Shown here in pieces: positions 17,677-25,491 of a DNA stretch of 64,000 nucleotides. The position numbers and the translations under genes are program-made. The notes below the pieces were generated by a model. That model searched no databases, was not told the DNA's origin, and was given only the letters and a program-made list of their open reading frames with translations. The first letter of the stretch is position 1; each line of letters starts with the position of its first letter. Source of the DNA: Candidatus Liberimonas magnetica (GTDB taxonomy: Bacteria; Elusimicrobiota; Endomicrobiia; Endomicrobiales; JAFGIL01). The stretch is taken from contig JAJAPY010000011.1 of assembly GCA_020523885.1 (NCBI GenBank), positions 1 through 64,000 on the forward strand, written 5' to 3'.

Positions 17677-17925
17677 TTATACTGCATATTTATGCAAGAT
17701 GCTTGAAATTAAGGTCTGGTAAGGGATACCTTCCTTAATTGCTGCTCTTTGCAGGCGTATTAAGTCTCTTTCGGAAATACGAATATTGATACGTTTATTC
17801 TTTACTAATGTGTTTTTAGCATATTTCCTGTGTCGTTCGATCTCGCTTTTTACATTTGGGATAGATTTCAGAGAACCTTTTTCAAAAGCATTAAGAATTT
17901 CTTTTTCTTCGTTTGATAATTTCAT
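17677..17925 (-). CDS. brnA: BrnA-like antitoxin
   Basis: An 82-residue protein with a ribbon-helix-helix-type C-terminal half: KRINIRISERDLIRLQRAAIK, then GIPYQTLISSILHKY. The N-terminal half is charged and would wrap the toxin. Proteins of this kind neutralise BrnT RNase toxins and repress their own operon. It overlaps the upstream brnT by four bases (ATGA), typical of a co-translated pair. Confidence 0.85.
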   Translation of the reverse strand: MKLSNEEKEILNAFEKGSLKSIPNVKSEIERHRKYAKNTLVKNKRINIRISERDLIRLQRAAIKEGIPYQTLISSILHKYAV

Positions 17926-18203
17926 AACTCACCTCTTTTAACGTATTTTCTCGTTGCCTTACGGCTGGGGATAATTGTTTTTAAAAACACCATGTCTTCG
18001 CTTTCAATAAATGGCACTAAATATATATAGTCATCTACGTTAATTACATATACTTTTTGATTCGGATACTTCTTCTTGTTAGGGTTTGGAATAATATCTA
18101 ATACATCGCCTCTTTCAATATAAAAAACAATTTCTTCGAAAGAAATACTTCGTTCTTTCTGTAACTTATCATTCTTATCGGAATCCCATTCATGTATTTT
18201 CAT
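17922..18203 (-). CDS. brnT: BrnT-like ribonuclease toxin
   Basis: A 93-residue protein matching the BrnT family pattern: an N-terminal EWDSDKNDKLQKERSISFEE, a central GDVLDIIPNPN.KKYPNQKVYVI, and the C-terminal VFLKTIIPSRKATRKY. BrnT toxins have a RelE-like fold and cleave RNA, stopping translation. Toxin-first order with an overlapping antitoxin is standard for BrnTA. The pair is on the minus strand within a patch that looks foreign to the biosynthetic run around it. Confidence 0.85.
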   Translation of the reverse strand: MKIHEWDSDKNDKLQKERSISFEEIVFYIERGDVLDIIPNPNKKKYPNQKVYVINVDDYIYLVPFIESEDMVFLKTIIPSRKATRKYVKRGEL

Positions 18204-18317
18204 TTTATAGTATTATAGCCTAATGTGTGCCTTATGTCAACAGGTCGTATAATGCTGGCAATCCTAAGTCTGCATTATTTTGTAATCTCTATCCTGCCCC
18301 GTTTTCAATTATTTATA

Positions 18318-18368
18318 GAAATTGTCGTAATCGACAATTTCGTATCCCCTTGCGGGATAGATTACGAC
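18318..18368. repeat. Compound palindrome upstream of brnT
   Basis: Two overlapping hairpins: GAAATTGTCG (taat) CGACAATTTC at 18318-18341, and GTCGTAATC (18324-18332) with GATTACGAC (18360-18368) enclosing TATCCC/GGGATA. The two structures are mutually exclusive. It lies in the spacer 18204-18496, which has no gene. Confidence 0.65.
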
Positions 18369-18443
18369 GCGATTTCCATTATTTAGTTCAACTATTCAAG
18401 TCAGTACAGTTTCTCTCTTCTTTTATTTAGGCAAGTTAGGCAA

Positions 18444-18474
18444 GCCTGACACGGATTCGGATTGACACGGATTT
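18444..18474 (+). repeat. Single-arm word array (ACACGGATT)
   Basis: GACACGGATT, CGGATT, GACACGGATT in tandem with irregular spacing, just downstream (minus strand) of the TIR gene. No complementary arm is seen. It resembles the heptad arrays elsewhere but the period is less strict. Confidence 0.4.
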
Positions 18475-18496
18475 TATTGATTTGTTAGCGTTTCTG

Positions 18497-19153
18497 TTAC
18501 TTATTTTTTAATTGTGGATAAAACATGTCAGCTAAACTTGGCTGACGCACTTTAAAACTTAACGATTGTAAGCATTGCGGACAAATAAAACTTTGAGAAT
18601 TATGAAAATTATTATGTAAATTATATGTTGCCCCACAGTTTTTGTATGGACAATTAATAGATTTGCTGTTTATTGGGAATTGATAACCTTTTGAATACTG
18701 ATCTAATACACTTTTCAAATACTCAAATGAATTAATTTTAGCATCACTATGTGTTGGTTTGCCACCAAGAAAAGCTAACCCAGACAAATTGACATAAATA
18801 TAATTATTAAGATATGGAACAGGAAAATTTAGTCTTGGTATGTTTTCACAAATTACCCAAACATCTAATTCTAATTGACATGCCATTCCTATTTCATATG
18901 CTATCCAGTTTTGAGTATGTTTCCAGCTTAGTGTTCCTTGTGATTGCAAAGTTCTAAAGTTGTTTCCAATAACAAGAAACATTGCAGTAGATTTTCTCAT
19001 TTCGTCACGAAGGGTTTTCCACGCAGGATTTGATATTTGTTCAAGTTCTGATCGAAATGATCCCAGTTCACACCTTGCAAGAACAGTATCTAAACTGTTT
19101 AAGAATTCCTTATCATGTTTAGTGTGCGAAATAAATATTTTTCTTTTATCCAT
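18497..19153 (-). CDS. TIR-domain protein with C-terminal zinc ribbon
   Basis: A 218-residue soluble protein. Residues 4-150 form a TIR domain: RKIFISHTKHDKEFL (box 1), FRSELEQISNPAW, TAMFLVIGNN, and NWIAYEIGMA with E87 where TIR NADases keep their catalytic glutamate. Residues 165-200 carry a four-cysteine zinc ribbon (C168, C173, C191, C194). Bacterial TIR proteins degrade NAD+ or make cyclic ADP-ribose signals in antiphage defence. No sensor or partner is fused, so the zinc ribbon may bind nucleic acid or a partner. GAGGG precedes the start. The gene lies between a BrnTA pair and a membrane protein, next to an attC-like site. Confidence 0.75.
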   Translation of the reverse strand: MDKRKIFISHTKHDKEFLNSLDTVLARCELGSFRSELEQISNPAWKTLRDEMRKSTAMFLVIGNNFRTLQSQGTLSWKHTQNWIAYEIGMACQLELDVWVICENIPRLNFPVPYLNNYIYVNLSGLAFLGGKPTHSDAKINSFEYLKSVLDQYSKGYQFPINSKSINCPYKNCGATYNLHNNFHNSQSFICPQCLQSLSFKVRQPSLADMFYPQLKNK

Positions 19154-19175
19154 TTTATCCCTCTTATTAATTCTT

Positions 19176-19233
19176 TGCTAACGACTAAGCTCAGCCGCCG
19201 CGGAACGCGGTCGGCTGTAGCGCCTTGATGGAC
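19176..19233 (-). repeat. attC-like recombination hairpin, site B
   Basis: On the minus strand: GTCCATC, AAGGCGCT, then CAGCCG-A-CCGCG (ttc) CGCGG-CGGCTG, then GAGCTTAGTCGTTAGCA. This has the layout of an integron attC site: outer boxes close to RYYYAAC and GTTRRRY (one to two mismatches), inner boxes, and a stem with a single extrahelical base. It starts three bases after the stop codon of the membrane protein gene and ends 23 bases before the TIR start, exactly where a cassette junction would lie. Confidence 0.6.
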
Positions 19234-19236
19234 TAT

Positions 19237-19617
19237 TTATTGATTCTTAGTAATTATTTGAATTAAATAGATAGATAAACGCCAAAATCCAAAAGCGAGT
19301 AATCCAGAAACTACTAACGACACGTTTTTTTTAATTCTTTCATGCTTTAAAAATATAAGATTTTTAAATTCAATTCTAAAGAAAAAGGCATTAAAGTATA
19401 AAAATAGCAGAGCTATAGAAATTCCTATGATTATTCCGATTAATAAATTATTACTTTTTTGAAATAAATATTGTAGAGCAGTAATAGCTAGTATCCATCC
19501 AATCCAATCAAACCATATAGCTGTGGCATCAAGAGCAAAAGCGTCAAGGATCTCTATCCATCCCTGTTCAGTTTTTTTCGTTCCAAAATCTATAATAATT
19601 CTCTTATTTTTATCCAT
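19237..19617 (-). CDS. Small membrane protein, unknown function
   Basis: A 126-residue protein with about three hydrophobic segments (around residues 37-55, 58-80 and 100-120) after a charged N terminus (DKNKRIIIDFGTKKTEQGW). No family recognised. No ribosome site is visible; a TATAAT lies so close upstream (19630-19625) that the message could be nearly leaderless. It is followed directly by the attC-like site B, so it would be the cassette upstream of the TIR gene. Confidence 0.6.
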   Translation of the reverse strand: MDKNKRIIIDFGTKKTEQGWIEILDAFALDATAIWFDWIGWILAITALQYLFQKSNNLLIGIIIGISIALLFLYFNAFFFRIEFKNLIFLKHERIKKNVSLVVSGLLAFGFWRLSIYLIQIITKNQ

Positions 19618-19725
19618 AACAGTTATTATACGTAATACTTATTTGTTTTTTATTTCGACCTTAATAGGGGTATTTTACTATTTTAGACAAATAAATGCAA
19701 AAAACCTTCTTTTGGTATTAAATAT

Positions 19726-19755
19726 TTGACAATATTTTGAAAAAAAGTGTAGAAT
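19726..19755 (+). promoter_or_regulatory. Candidate sigma-70 promoter upstream of uvrA
   Basis: TTGACA, an 18-base spacer and TAGAAT. The distance to uvrA is about 490 bases, with a hairpin repeat between them, so the assignment to uvrA is uncertain. Confidence 0.45.
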
Positions 19756-19792
19756 AGCATAAAATACGTAATGCTGGATATTGAATATATTT

Positions 19793-19911
19793 AGGGTCTG
19801 CTGAAAAATCCAGCAGCCCTTGATTACGGTGATTAACTTCAAGATTACAATGATTAATAACCGTCGAAGTATCACTGTAATCGCAGTTGCTAATCTCTGT
19901 AATCAGGGCTT
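19793..19911 (+). repeat. Intergenic hairpin repeat (GATTAC-word family), copy 2
   Basis: An inner imperfect stem AGGG-CTGCTG/CAGCAG-CCCT (19793-19820) is followed by GATTACG, GTGATTA, ACTTCAA, GATTACA, ATGATTA in 7-base steps; the far arm has ACTGTAATC and CTGTAATCAGGGCTT. The outer ends AGCCCTTGATTAC and GTAATCAGGGCT pair. Related to 1731-1817. Confidence 0.65.
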
Positions 19912-20243
19912 AATGAAAAATATTAAATAACAAAAAGTGCAAGTTTTTTATGTATGCAAAAACCGTGCACTTTTATATGCTTTATTATTACACTATTTGT
20001 TGAATATCCAATCATTAATTTCATTTTTCAGTAAGCCCTATATAGTTGTTCCGGAAGCTGTCTTTAAAAAGCGGCAAAGTATTAAAATGACAAATTTACA
20101 TGCGCATATAAAAAAGACATGACTATTTTACATGATAATACAAAGTAGGTAAAATTGGATTATAAAACTATCCCTGTAGGTTTTTCGTTTCACTCAAAAC
20201 CTAACCGCAGCGATACGAAGATTGATGGAACAGTAAGGTTTGT

Positions 20244-23048
20244 ATGGATAAAATAATAATTAAGGGCGCAAGAGAACATAACTTAAAGGATATCAGCCTT
20301 GAGCTGCCGAAGAACAAGCTGGTGGTAATTACCGGGCTTTCGGGGTCTGGGAAGTCTTCGCTTGCGTTTGATACGATTTATGCGGAAGGTCAGCGCAGGT
20401 ATGTGGAATCGCTGTCTGCTTACGCGCGGCAGTTTCTGGAGCTCATGGAAAAGCCGGATGTGGATGTTATTGAAGGGTTATCACCTGCGATTGCAATACA
20501 GCAAAGGACGCCGTCGCATAACCCACGTTCGATCGTAGGCACTGTAACCGAGATATATGATTACCTGAGGCTTTTGTTTGCAAGGATAGGCATACCTCAC
20601 TGCCCGCAGTGCGGAAAAGAGATAAAGCCCCAGTCCAGCCAGCAGATAATAGATGAAATAATGGCTATGCCAAAAGATACGAAGATACAGATTCTGGCCC
20701 CGATAGTTAGGGGAAGGATAGGGACTTACGAAGAATTGTTTAAACGGTTTTTGAAAATGGGTTATATCCGTGCAAGAGTGAACGGGAAAATTCATGAGCT
20801 TGAAAATAAAATAAAGTTGGACAGGTACAAGAAACACAACATTGAGCTCGTCATTGACAGGATCGTTATAAGCCCTGATTCAAGGCAGAGGATCGCTGAT
20901 TCGGTTGAGACAGCTTTAAAAGAATCAAAAGGGCTCGTGCTTGTTTTAACCGATAAAGGCTCAGGAAGGTTTGATGAGAGGATCTTTAGCGAACATTACG
21001 CCTGCACTGACTGCGGTATCAGCTTGCCGGAAATAGAGCCGAGGCTGTTTTCCTTTAATTCTCCGCACGGTGCATGCCCTGAATGCACAGGGCTTGGCAA
21101 CAAGCTTGAAATTGACGAGAGCCTCGTAATCCCGAACCGTGAACTTTCGATAAGAGACGGCGCAATTCTTCCATGGTCAAACCCAATAACTACAAGGACG
21201 CACAGGTGGAAAGGCGCCTGGGGCGGCTACTATGTAGAAATGCTACGTGATGTTTGCAGAAGGCATAATATAGCCGAGAATAAGCCGTGGAAAGAATTAG
21301 AAAAAGACGACCAGAAAATATTGCTGTACGGGGATGATGAGTTCGAAGGCGTAATAACTAATTTAGAGCGCAGGTATAAGGAAACAGAGTCCGAATATGT
21401 AAAAGAAGAAATATATAATAAGTACATGCGCCAGCAGCTCTGCCCGTTATGCAACGGAGCGCGGCTTAAAAAGGAAGCTTTGTCGGTCCTGATAGACAAA
21501 AGGTCCATACACGCTGTCATTGAAATGTCTGTCCTTAAAACCCGGGAGTTTTTTAATGACCTTAAACTGACAGAAAAAGAAAAGGTTATCAGCAAAGCCG
21601 TATTAAAAGAGATAAACTCGCGCATTTCTTTCCTGACCAATGTCGGGCTCGGGTACCTGACGCTTGACCGCGAAAGCCATACCCTGGCGGGCGGGGAAGC
21701 CCAAAGGATCCATCTTGCAACGCAGATAGGTTCGGGATTAACGGGCGTGCTTTATGTGCTTGATGAGCCTTCCATAGGCCTTCACCAGAGAGACAACAAG
21801 AAACTTCTTGATACGCTTATGAAACTTAAAGCGCTCGGTAACACTCTAATAGTAGTAGAACATGACGAAGAGACCATGCGCATGTCAGACTGGATAGTCG
21901 ACCTTGGCCCGGGTGCAGGGATACACGGCGGAAAAATCGTAGCTGAGGGGACTATCGAAACGGTGCTTAAAGCAAAAGATTCCTTAACAGCAAAATACTT
22001 GAACGGACAACTTAAAATACCGGTTCCTGAGAAAAGAAGAAAACCATCTGAAAAAACCCTTAAAATAACTGGGGCGCGGCAGTTCAATTTAAAAAATATA
22101 GATGTGGAAATACCTCTTGGCTTGTGTGTATGCATAACAGGGGTTTCTGGTTCGGGAAAATCAACTCTTGTCCATGAGATAATATATAAAGCCCTGGCAC
22201 AAAAGCTCTACGGTTCAAAAGATATTCCGGGAGCTTATGACAAAATAAAAGGGATAGAAAATTTAGACAAAGTTATAGTCGTAGACCAGTCGCCTATAGG
22301 ACGCACCCCGCGCTCTAACCCGGCTACTTATACCGGCGCGTTCGGCGTAATAAGAGACCTTTTTTCCATACTTCCTGAATCAAAAAGAAGGGGGTACAAA
22401 CCCGGCAGGTTCTCTTTTAATGTAAAAGGCGGCAGGTGCGAGAACTGCGGAGGCGACGGGACGCTTAAGATAGAGATGCAGTTTTTGCCTGACGTGTATG
22501 TGCATTGCGAAGTCTGCAAAGGGAAACGGTTCAATGAAGAGACACTGCAGGTAAAGTATAAAGGCAAAAATATCGCAGAAGTGCTCGACATGACGGTTGA
22601 GGAAAGCTCGGAGTTCTTTGCAAATATCCCAAAACTAAAGCGTGTCCTTGGAACACTTGGTGATGTGGGGCTTGGTTATATTAAGCTCGGCCAGCCTGCA
22701 ACGACTTTGTCCGGAGGGGAAGCCCAGAGGGTCAAGCTTGCCACAGAGCTTTCAAAAAGAGCTACAGGAAGGACCCTTTACATCCTTGATGAGCCCACGA
22801 CAGGGCTCCATTTTGCAGATGTAGAAAAACTCTTGAACGTTCTGCACAGGCTTGCGGATGCGGGAAACACTGTGATCGTTATTGAACATAATCTGGATGT
22901 AGTTAAAACAGCGGACTGGATCATTGACCTCGGTCCTGAAGGCGGGGACGAGGGCGGGCAGGTGATAGCTTCAGGCACCCCGGAGACAGTGATTAAGAAT
23001 ATAAAATCTTATACAGGAACGTATCTAAAGCCTGTTTTAGAGCCTTAG
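20244..23048 (+). CDS. uvrA: Excinuclease ABC subunit A
   Basis: A 934-residue DNA-damage recognition ATPase of nucleotide-excision repair. Both ABC cassettes are complete: Walker [10 protein letters not shown] near residue 31 and GVSGSGKST near 633, the signature LAGGEAQRI and LSGGEAQRV, and Walker [10 protein letters not shown] and LDEPTTGLH. Zinc-finger cysteine pairs [22 protein letters not shown] and [14 protein letters not shown] are present. Length is normal. No uvrB/uvrC are adjacent. The start is preceded by AAGG at a normal distance. Confidence 0.97.
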   Translation: MDKIIIKGAREHNLKDISLELPKNKLVVITGLSGSGKSSLAFDTIYAEGQRRYVESLSAYARQFLELMEKPDVDVIEGLSPAIAIQQRTPSHNPRSIVGTVTEIYDYLRLLFARIGIPHCPQCGKEIKPQSSQQIIDEIMAMPKDTKIQILAPIVRGRIGTYEELFKRFLKMGYIRARVNGKIHELENKIKLDRYKKHNIELVIDRIVISPDSRQRIADSVETALKESKGLVLVLTDKGSGRFDERIFSEHYACTDCGISLPEIEPRLFSFNSPHGACPECTGLGNKLEIDESLVIPNRELSIRDGAILPWSNPITTRTHRWKGAWGGYYVEMLRDVCRRHNIAENKPWKELEKDDQKILLYGDDEFEGVITNLERRYKETESEYVKEEIYNKYMRQQLCPLCNGARLKKEALSVLIDKRSIHAVIEMSVLKTREFFNDLKLTEKEKVISKAVLKEINSRISFLTNVGLGYLTLDRESHTLAGGEAQRIHLATQIGSGLTGVLYVLDEPSIGLHQRDNKKLLDTLMKLKALGNTLIVVEHDEETMRMSDWIVDLGPGAGIHGGKIVAEGTIETVLKAKDSLTAKYLNGQLKIPVPEKRRKPSEKTLKITGARQFNLKNIDVEIPLGLCVCITGVSGSGKSTLVHEIIYKALAQKLYGSKDIPGAYDKIKGIENLDKVIVVDQSPIGRTPRSNPATYTGAFGVIRDLFSILPESKRRGYKPGRFSFNVKGGRCENCGGDGTLKIEMQFLPDVYVHCEVCKGKRFNEETLQVKYKGKNIAEVLDMTVEESSEFFANIPKLKRVLGTLGDVGLGYIKLGQPATTLSGGEAQRVKLATELSKRATGRTLYILDEPTTGLHFADVEKLLNVLHRLADAGNTVIVIEHNLDVVKTADWIIDLGPEGGDEGGQVIASGTPETVIKNIKSYTGTYLKPVLEP

Positions 23049-23123
23049 GCATTGACACTAAAGCTTTTATTAAGTAAAATCTAAAATAATAAAAAAAATA
23101 TGAAAACTCACCGGAGGCGTAAA

Positions 23124-23648
23124 ATGCTTAAAAAGTTATTTTTAATTGCTTGTTTTTCTATCTTGATTGCAGGGTGTGCCAATAAACAAATGGTCAAACC
23201 TGGGACGGAAACACAAAAACCTGAGTCGCAGGAAGAACCTTCCATCCGTTTTGCTGATTGGCAGGCTGTTCCTGAGATGAAAATGATAAACTTTAACTAT
23301 GATAAATCCGACCTTCTGCCCCAAGCCCGGGAAATATTAAAACAGAATGCCAAGTATCTGCTTGCTAACCCGGACCTTAATATACTTGTAGAAGGCAATT
23401 GTGATGAAAGAGGCACTGAAGCATACAACCTGGCCTTAGGGCAAAGAAGAGCCACAGCTGTCCGGCAGTATTACGGTAGATTGGGTATACCGCTTTCAAG
23501 TATAGGGACTATATCCTACGGGCTTGAAAAACCGCTGGATCCTGGGCATAATGAAGAAGCCTGGGCCAAGAACAGAAGGGCAGAGACTAAAGTAAGAACC
23601 AAAAAAACCGATAAACTTGAAAATAAAGCACCGGCAATACGAGAATAA
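23124..23648 (+). CDS. pal: Peptidoglycan-associated lipoprotein
   Basis: A 174-residue outer-membrane lipoprotein with a signal peptide ending in LIAGC, a short linker and a C-terminal OmpA-like domain. Peptidoglycan-binding features are NFNYDKSDL, VEGNCDERGTEAYNLALGQRRA and NRRAETKV. Pal tethers the outer membrane to the cell wall and binds TolB. GGAGG lies six bases before the start at 23124; an in-frame ATG at 23100 is less likely. The tol-pal neighbours at 24001-26775 support the name over other OmpA-type lipoproteins. Confidence 0.92.
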   Translation: MLKKLFLIACFSILIAGCANKQMVKPGTETQKPESQEEPSIRFADWQAVPEMKMINFNYDKSDLLPQAREILKQNAKYLLANPDLNILVEGNCDERGTEAYNLALGQRRATAVRQYYGRLGIPLSSIGTISYGLEKPLDPGHNEEAWAKNRRAETKVRTKKTDKLENKAPAIRE

Positions 23649-23694
23649 GAGTAGATAGAGATTTGTTGATAATTTAAAGTCAACGTCGCGGGGC

Positions 23695-23919
23695 TATCCT
23701 GCCCCTGCACCCCTGGTTATCTTTTCTTTGGGTGCACAAAGAAAAGATAAGAAAAGAAATGCACCCCAGAGCCATTCGCTCCTATTTTTCAGGCAGGCCG
23801 ATAAATCGGCATTCCATTTATGTAAATAGAGGAAGTCACTGCCGGAACTCGCCCCGCCATGGCGGGGCTCAGACAGTCCTCACAGAATTCCCTGAAAAAT
23901 ACTCGCTCATAACCGGCTC
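23695..23919. repeat. Large composite palindromic repeat (pal/cpoB spacer)
   Basis: The 352-base spacer has no credible gene. It holds TTATCTTTTCTTT (23717-23729) with its exact complement at 23738-23750, flanked by direct copies of TGCACCCC. GAGCCATTCGCTCCTATTTTTC (23769 onward) pairs imperfectly with the block at 23891-23919. Inside are GCCGATAAATCGGC (23797-23810) and the perfect 18-base GCCCCGCCATGGCGGGGC (23851-23868). A 66-codon frame across it is a by-product of the repeat. Confidence 0.75.
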
Positions 23920-24000
23920 CAAAGGGTGGTAAAACATAAACACAACTTATAGATCGTACAAAGTATATAAAACTCCAAATTTTAAACTTGAACCATCTAA

Positions 24001-24783
24001 ATGAAATTTTTTAGGATTATATATCCCTTTTTATTTTTGTTATCATCATTTCTTCTTTCCGGCTGTATAGCCACTACCAATCAATATGTCGACCTTAAAG
24101 ACGAGATATACCAGCTGCAGTTGAAACTTAATGAAGTACAGAAAAACCAGGCTGACCTTTCCAGTAAAATGGACACGCTTAACTCTAGCATGGATGCACT
24201 GACGTCCAAACTTGATGAAACCACCAACAGCATGTCCGTGCTCGGGCAAAGGCTGGATGATGTCGAATCAAACCTGTCCAGGAAAATGAACAAGCTTTCC
24301 GAACCTGTCTACCACCAGCCGGTAAAAGTATCCACGTCAGCAGCCGCAGCGCCGGCTCCGCCTGCGCCGGTTATAAGCGACAACTCTTCAGGGCCTGTCC
24401 CTTCGAAGCTTTACCAGCTTGCCTACAGCGATTTTTCCAAAGGAAAGTATGAGCTTGCCATAGAAGGCTTTGTGTCGTATTTGAGCGAAAATCCGAAAGG
24501 GGAGCTGGCAGACCAGGCAGAGTATTATCTGGGCGAAAGCAATTATGCTTTAGGCAAATGGGATGAAGCCTTGTCTGAATTCGGAGCGGTCGAGACTGAT
24601 TTTCCCAAGTCAGAGCTGATACCTGCTTCGCGCTTAAAAAAAGCATTATGTTTCGAGCAGAAAAGTAAAATAAAAGAGATGAAAGAACTATTAGGATCTA
24701 TCATAAAAGATTTTCCGAACTCTCCGGAATCGTTTACTGCAAAAGAAAAATTATATACCTACCGTAACAATAATGATAAATGA
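24001..24783 (+). CDS. CpoB/YbgF-like Tol-Pal accessory protein, lipoprotein form
   Basis: A 260-residue protein with a signal peptide and lipobox LLSGC, a coiled-coil region at about 30-100 (heptad-rich, with QADLSSKMDTLNSSMDAL), an Ala/Pro linker, and TPR repeats from about 140 (YQLAYSDFSKGKYELAIEGF, AEYYLGESNYALGKWDEAL). CpoB (YbgF) coordinates the Tol system with peptidoglycan synthesis; the lipobox is unusual, as the E. coli protein is periplasmic and soluble. It overlaps the next gene by 11 bases. Confidence 0.85.
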   Translation: MKFFRIIYPFLFLLSSFLLSGCIATTNQYVDLKDEIYQLQLKLNEVQKNQADLSSKMDTLNSSMDALTSKLDETTNSMSVLGQRLDDVESNLSRKMNKLSEPVYHQPVKVSTSAAAAPAPPAPVISDNSSGPVPSKLYQLAYSDFSKGKYELAIEGFVSYLSENPKGELADQAEYYLGESNYALGKWDEALSEFGAVETDFPKSELIPASRLKKALCFEQKSKIKEMKELLGSIIKDFPNSPESFTAKEKLYTYRNNNDK

Positions 24784-25393
24784 CCTTAAAATCGCACTCA
24801 CTTTATCAATTCTTGTTCATGTAAGTGTTTTTCTCGTAACAGCTTATAAATCCAAAAGTGTCATATATTTAAGCCTTCCAGTTGAAATTTTTTTCTATAA
24901 TGCGCCCAGCCCCACGGTTTCAAGCGGCGACATAATACCTAAGGAAAAAGAAAAAGACGAGGTAGTTATACCCAAGAAAGAAAAAAGGGTAAAGGAAAAG
25001 AAAAAACTTAAAGAAACAAAAACAGAAACAAAGCAGGAAACAACGGCCGGGAAAGCTTCTGAATCCGCACCTGCTCACCTTGTGCCTTCAGGCCAGATAA
25101 GCGTAGACTCGGCCAGGTTTCCGTATACGTATTATACCAGCATGATCGTTAAGAAGATAAGCCGTAACTGGCAATGGGCCGTTGAGTTCGGGCGTTTAAA
25201 AGCCGTGGTTTATTTTAAGATACAGAAAGACGGCAGTTTAACCGAGGTTACCGTGAAAGAATCTTCAGGTGACAGTTTATACGACCAGCAGGCCCTGCGG
25301 GCTATAAAACTTTCAGACCCTTTTCCTCCTCTGCCGCAGGGGTATCCGGAGGATAACCTGGGAGTATTTTTTGAGTTTACGTTTAAGGAATAA
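24773..25393 (+). CDS. TonB/TolA-like energy-transducing protein
   Basis: A 206-residue protein with one N-terminal membrane segment (residues 6-25), a long Lys/Glu-rich periplasmic linker (about 55-95) and a C-terminal TonB-type domain: YYTSMIVKKISRNWQWAVE, AVVYFKIQKDGSLTEVTVKESSGD, DQQALRAIKLSDPFPPLP. The position between the CpoB-like gene and tolB argues for the TolA role, linking inner-membrane force to Pal/TolB. No tolQ or tolR is in the window. Confidence 0.82.
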   Translation: MINDLKIALTLSILVHVSVFLVTAYKSKSVIYLSLPVEIFFYNAPSPTVSSGDIIPKEKEKDEVVIPKKEKRVKEKKKLKETKTETKQETTAGKASESAPAHLVPSGQISVDSARFPYTYYTSMIVKKISRNWQWAVEFGRLKAVVYFKIQKDGSLTEVTVKESSGDSLYDQQALRAIKLSDPFPPLPQGYPEDNLGVFFEFTFKE

Positions 25394-25397
25394 ATAA

Positions 25398-25476
25398 TAG
25401 CGTAGAGCGTACAGCGTTTAGCGGATAGTAAAAGTCTTTGACTTTCCTATACGCTCTACGCTAAACGCTATCCGCT
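25398..25476 (+). repeat. Heptad hairpin, TAGCGNN family (before tolB)
   Basis: Left arm 25398-25428, right arm 25447-25476, loop about 18 bases. The right arm equals that at 8968-8997; arm, loop and arm together match the reverse complement of 5251-5330 over about 48 bases. Confidence 0.87.
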
Positions 25477-25491
25477 AGACTGCAAGGATTC

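Larger units (their letters stand above)
19618..20243. other. 626-base spacer before uvrA
   Basis: It holds the promoter at 19726-19755 and the repeat at 19793-19911. From 19912 to 20243 I see only AT-rich DNA and short open frames without family features; a 61-codon frame at 19937-20122 has no ribosome site and no recognisable motif. Confidence 0.5.

Noticed and set aside
19937-20122. 61-codon frame before uvrA
   Set aside because: No ribosome site, no motif, AT-rich low-complexity DNA.
17250-20243. Prophage or plasmid insertion
   Set aside because: No integrase, terminase, replication or structural genes are present; the attC-like explanation fits better.
23732-23932. 66-codon frame between pal and cpoB
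   Set aside because: It lies wholly in the composite palindrome, has no ribosome site and its product reads like translated repeat.
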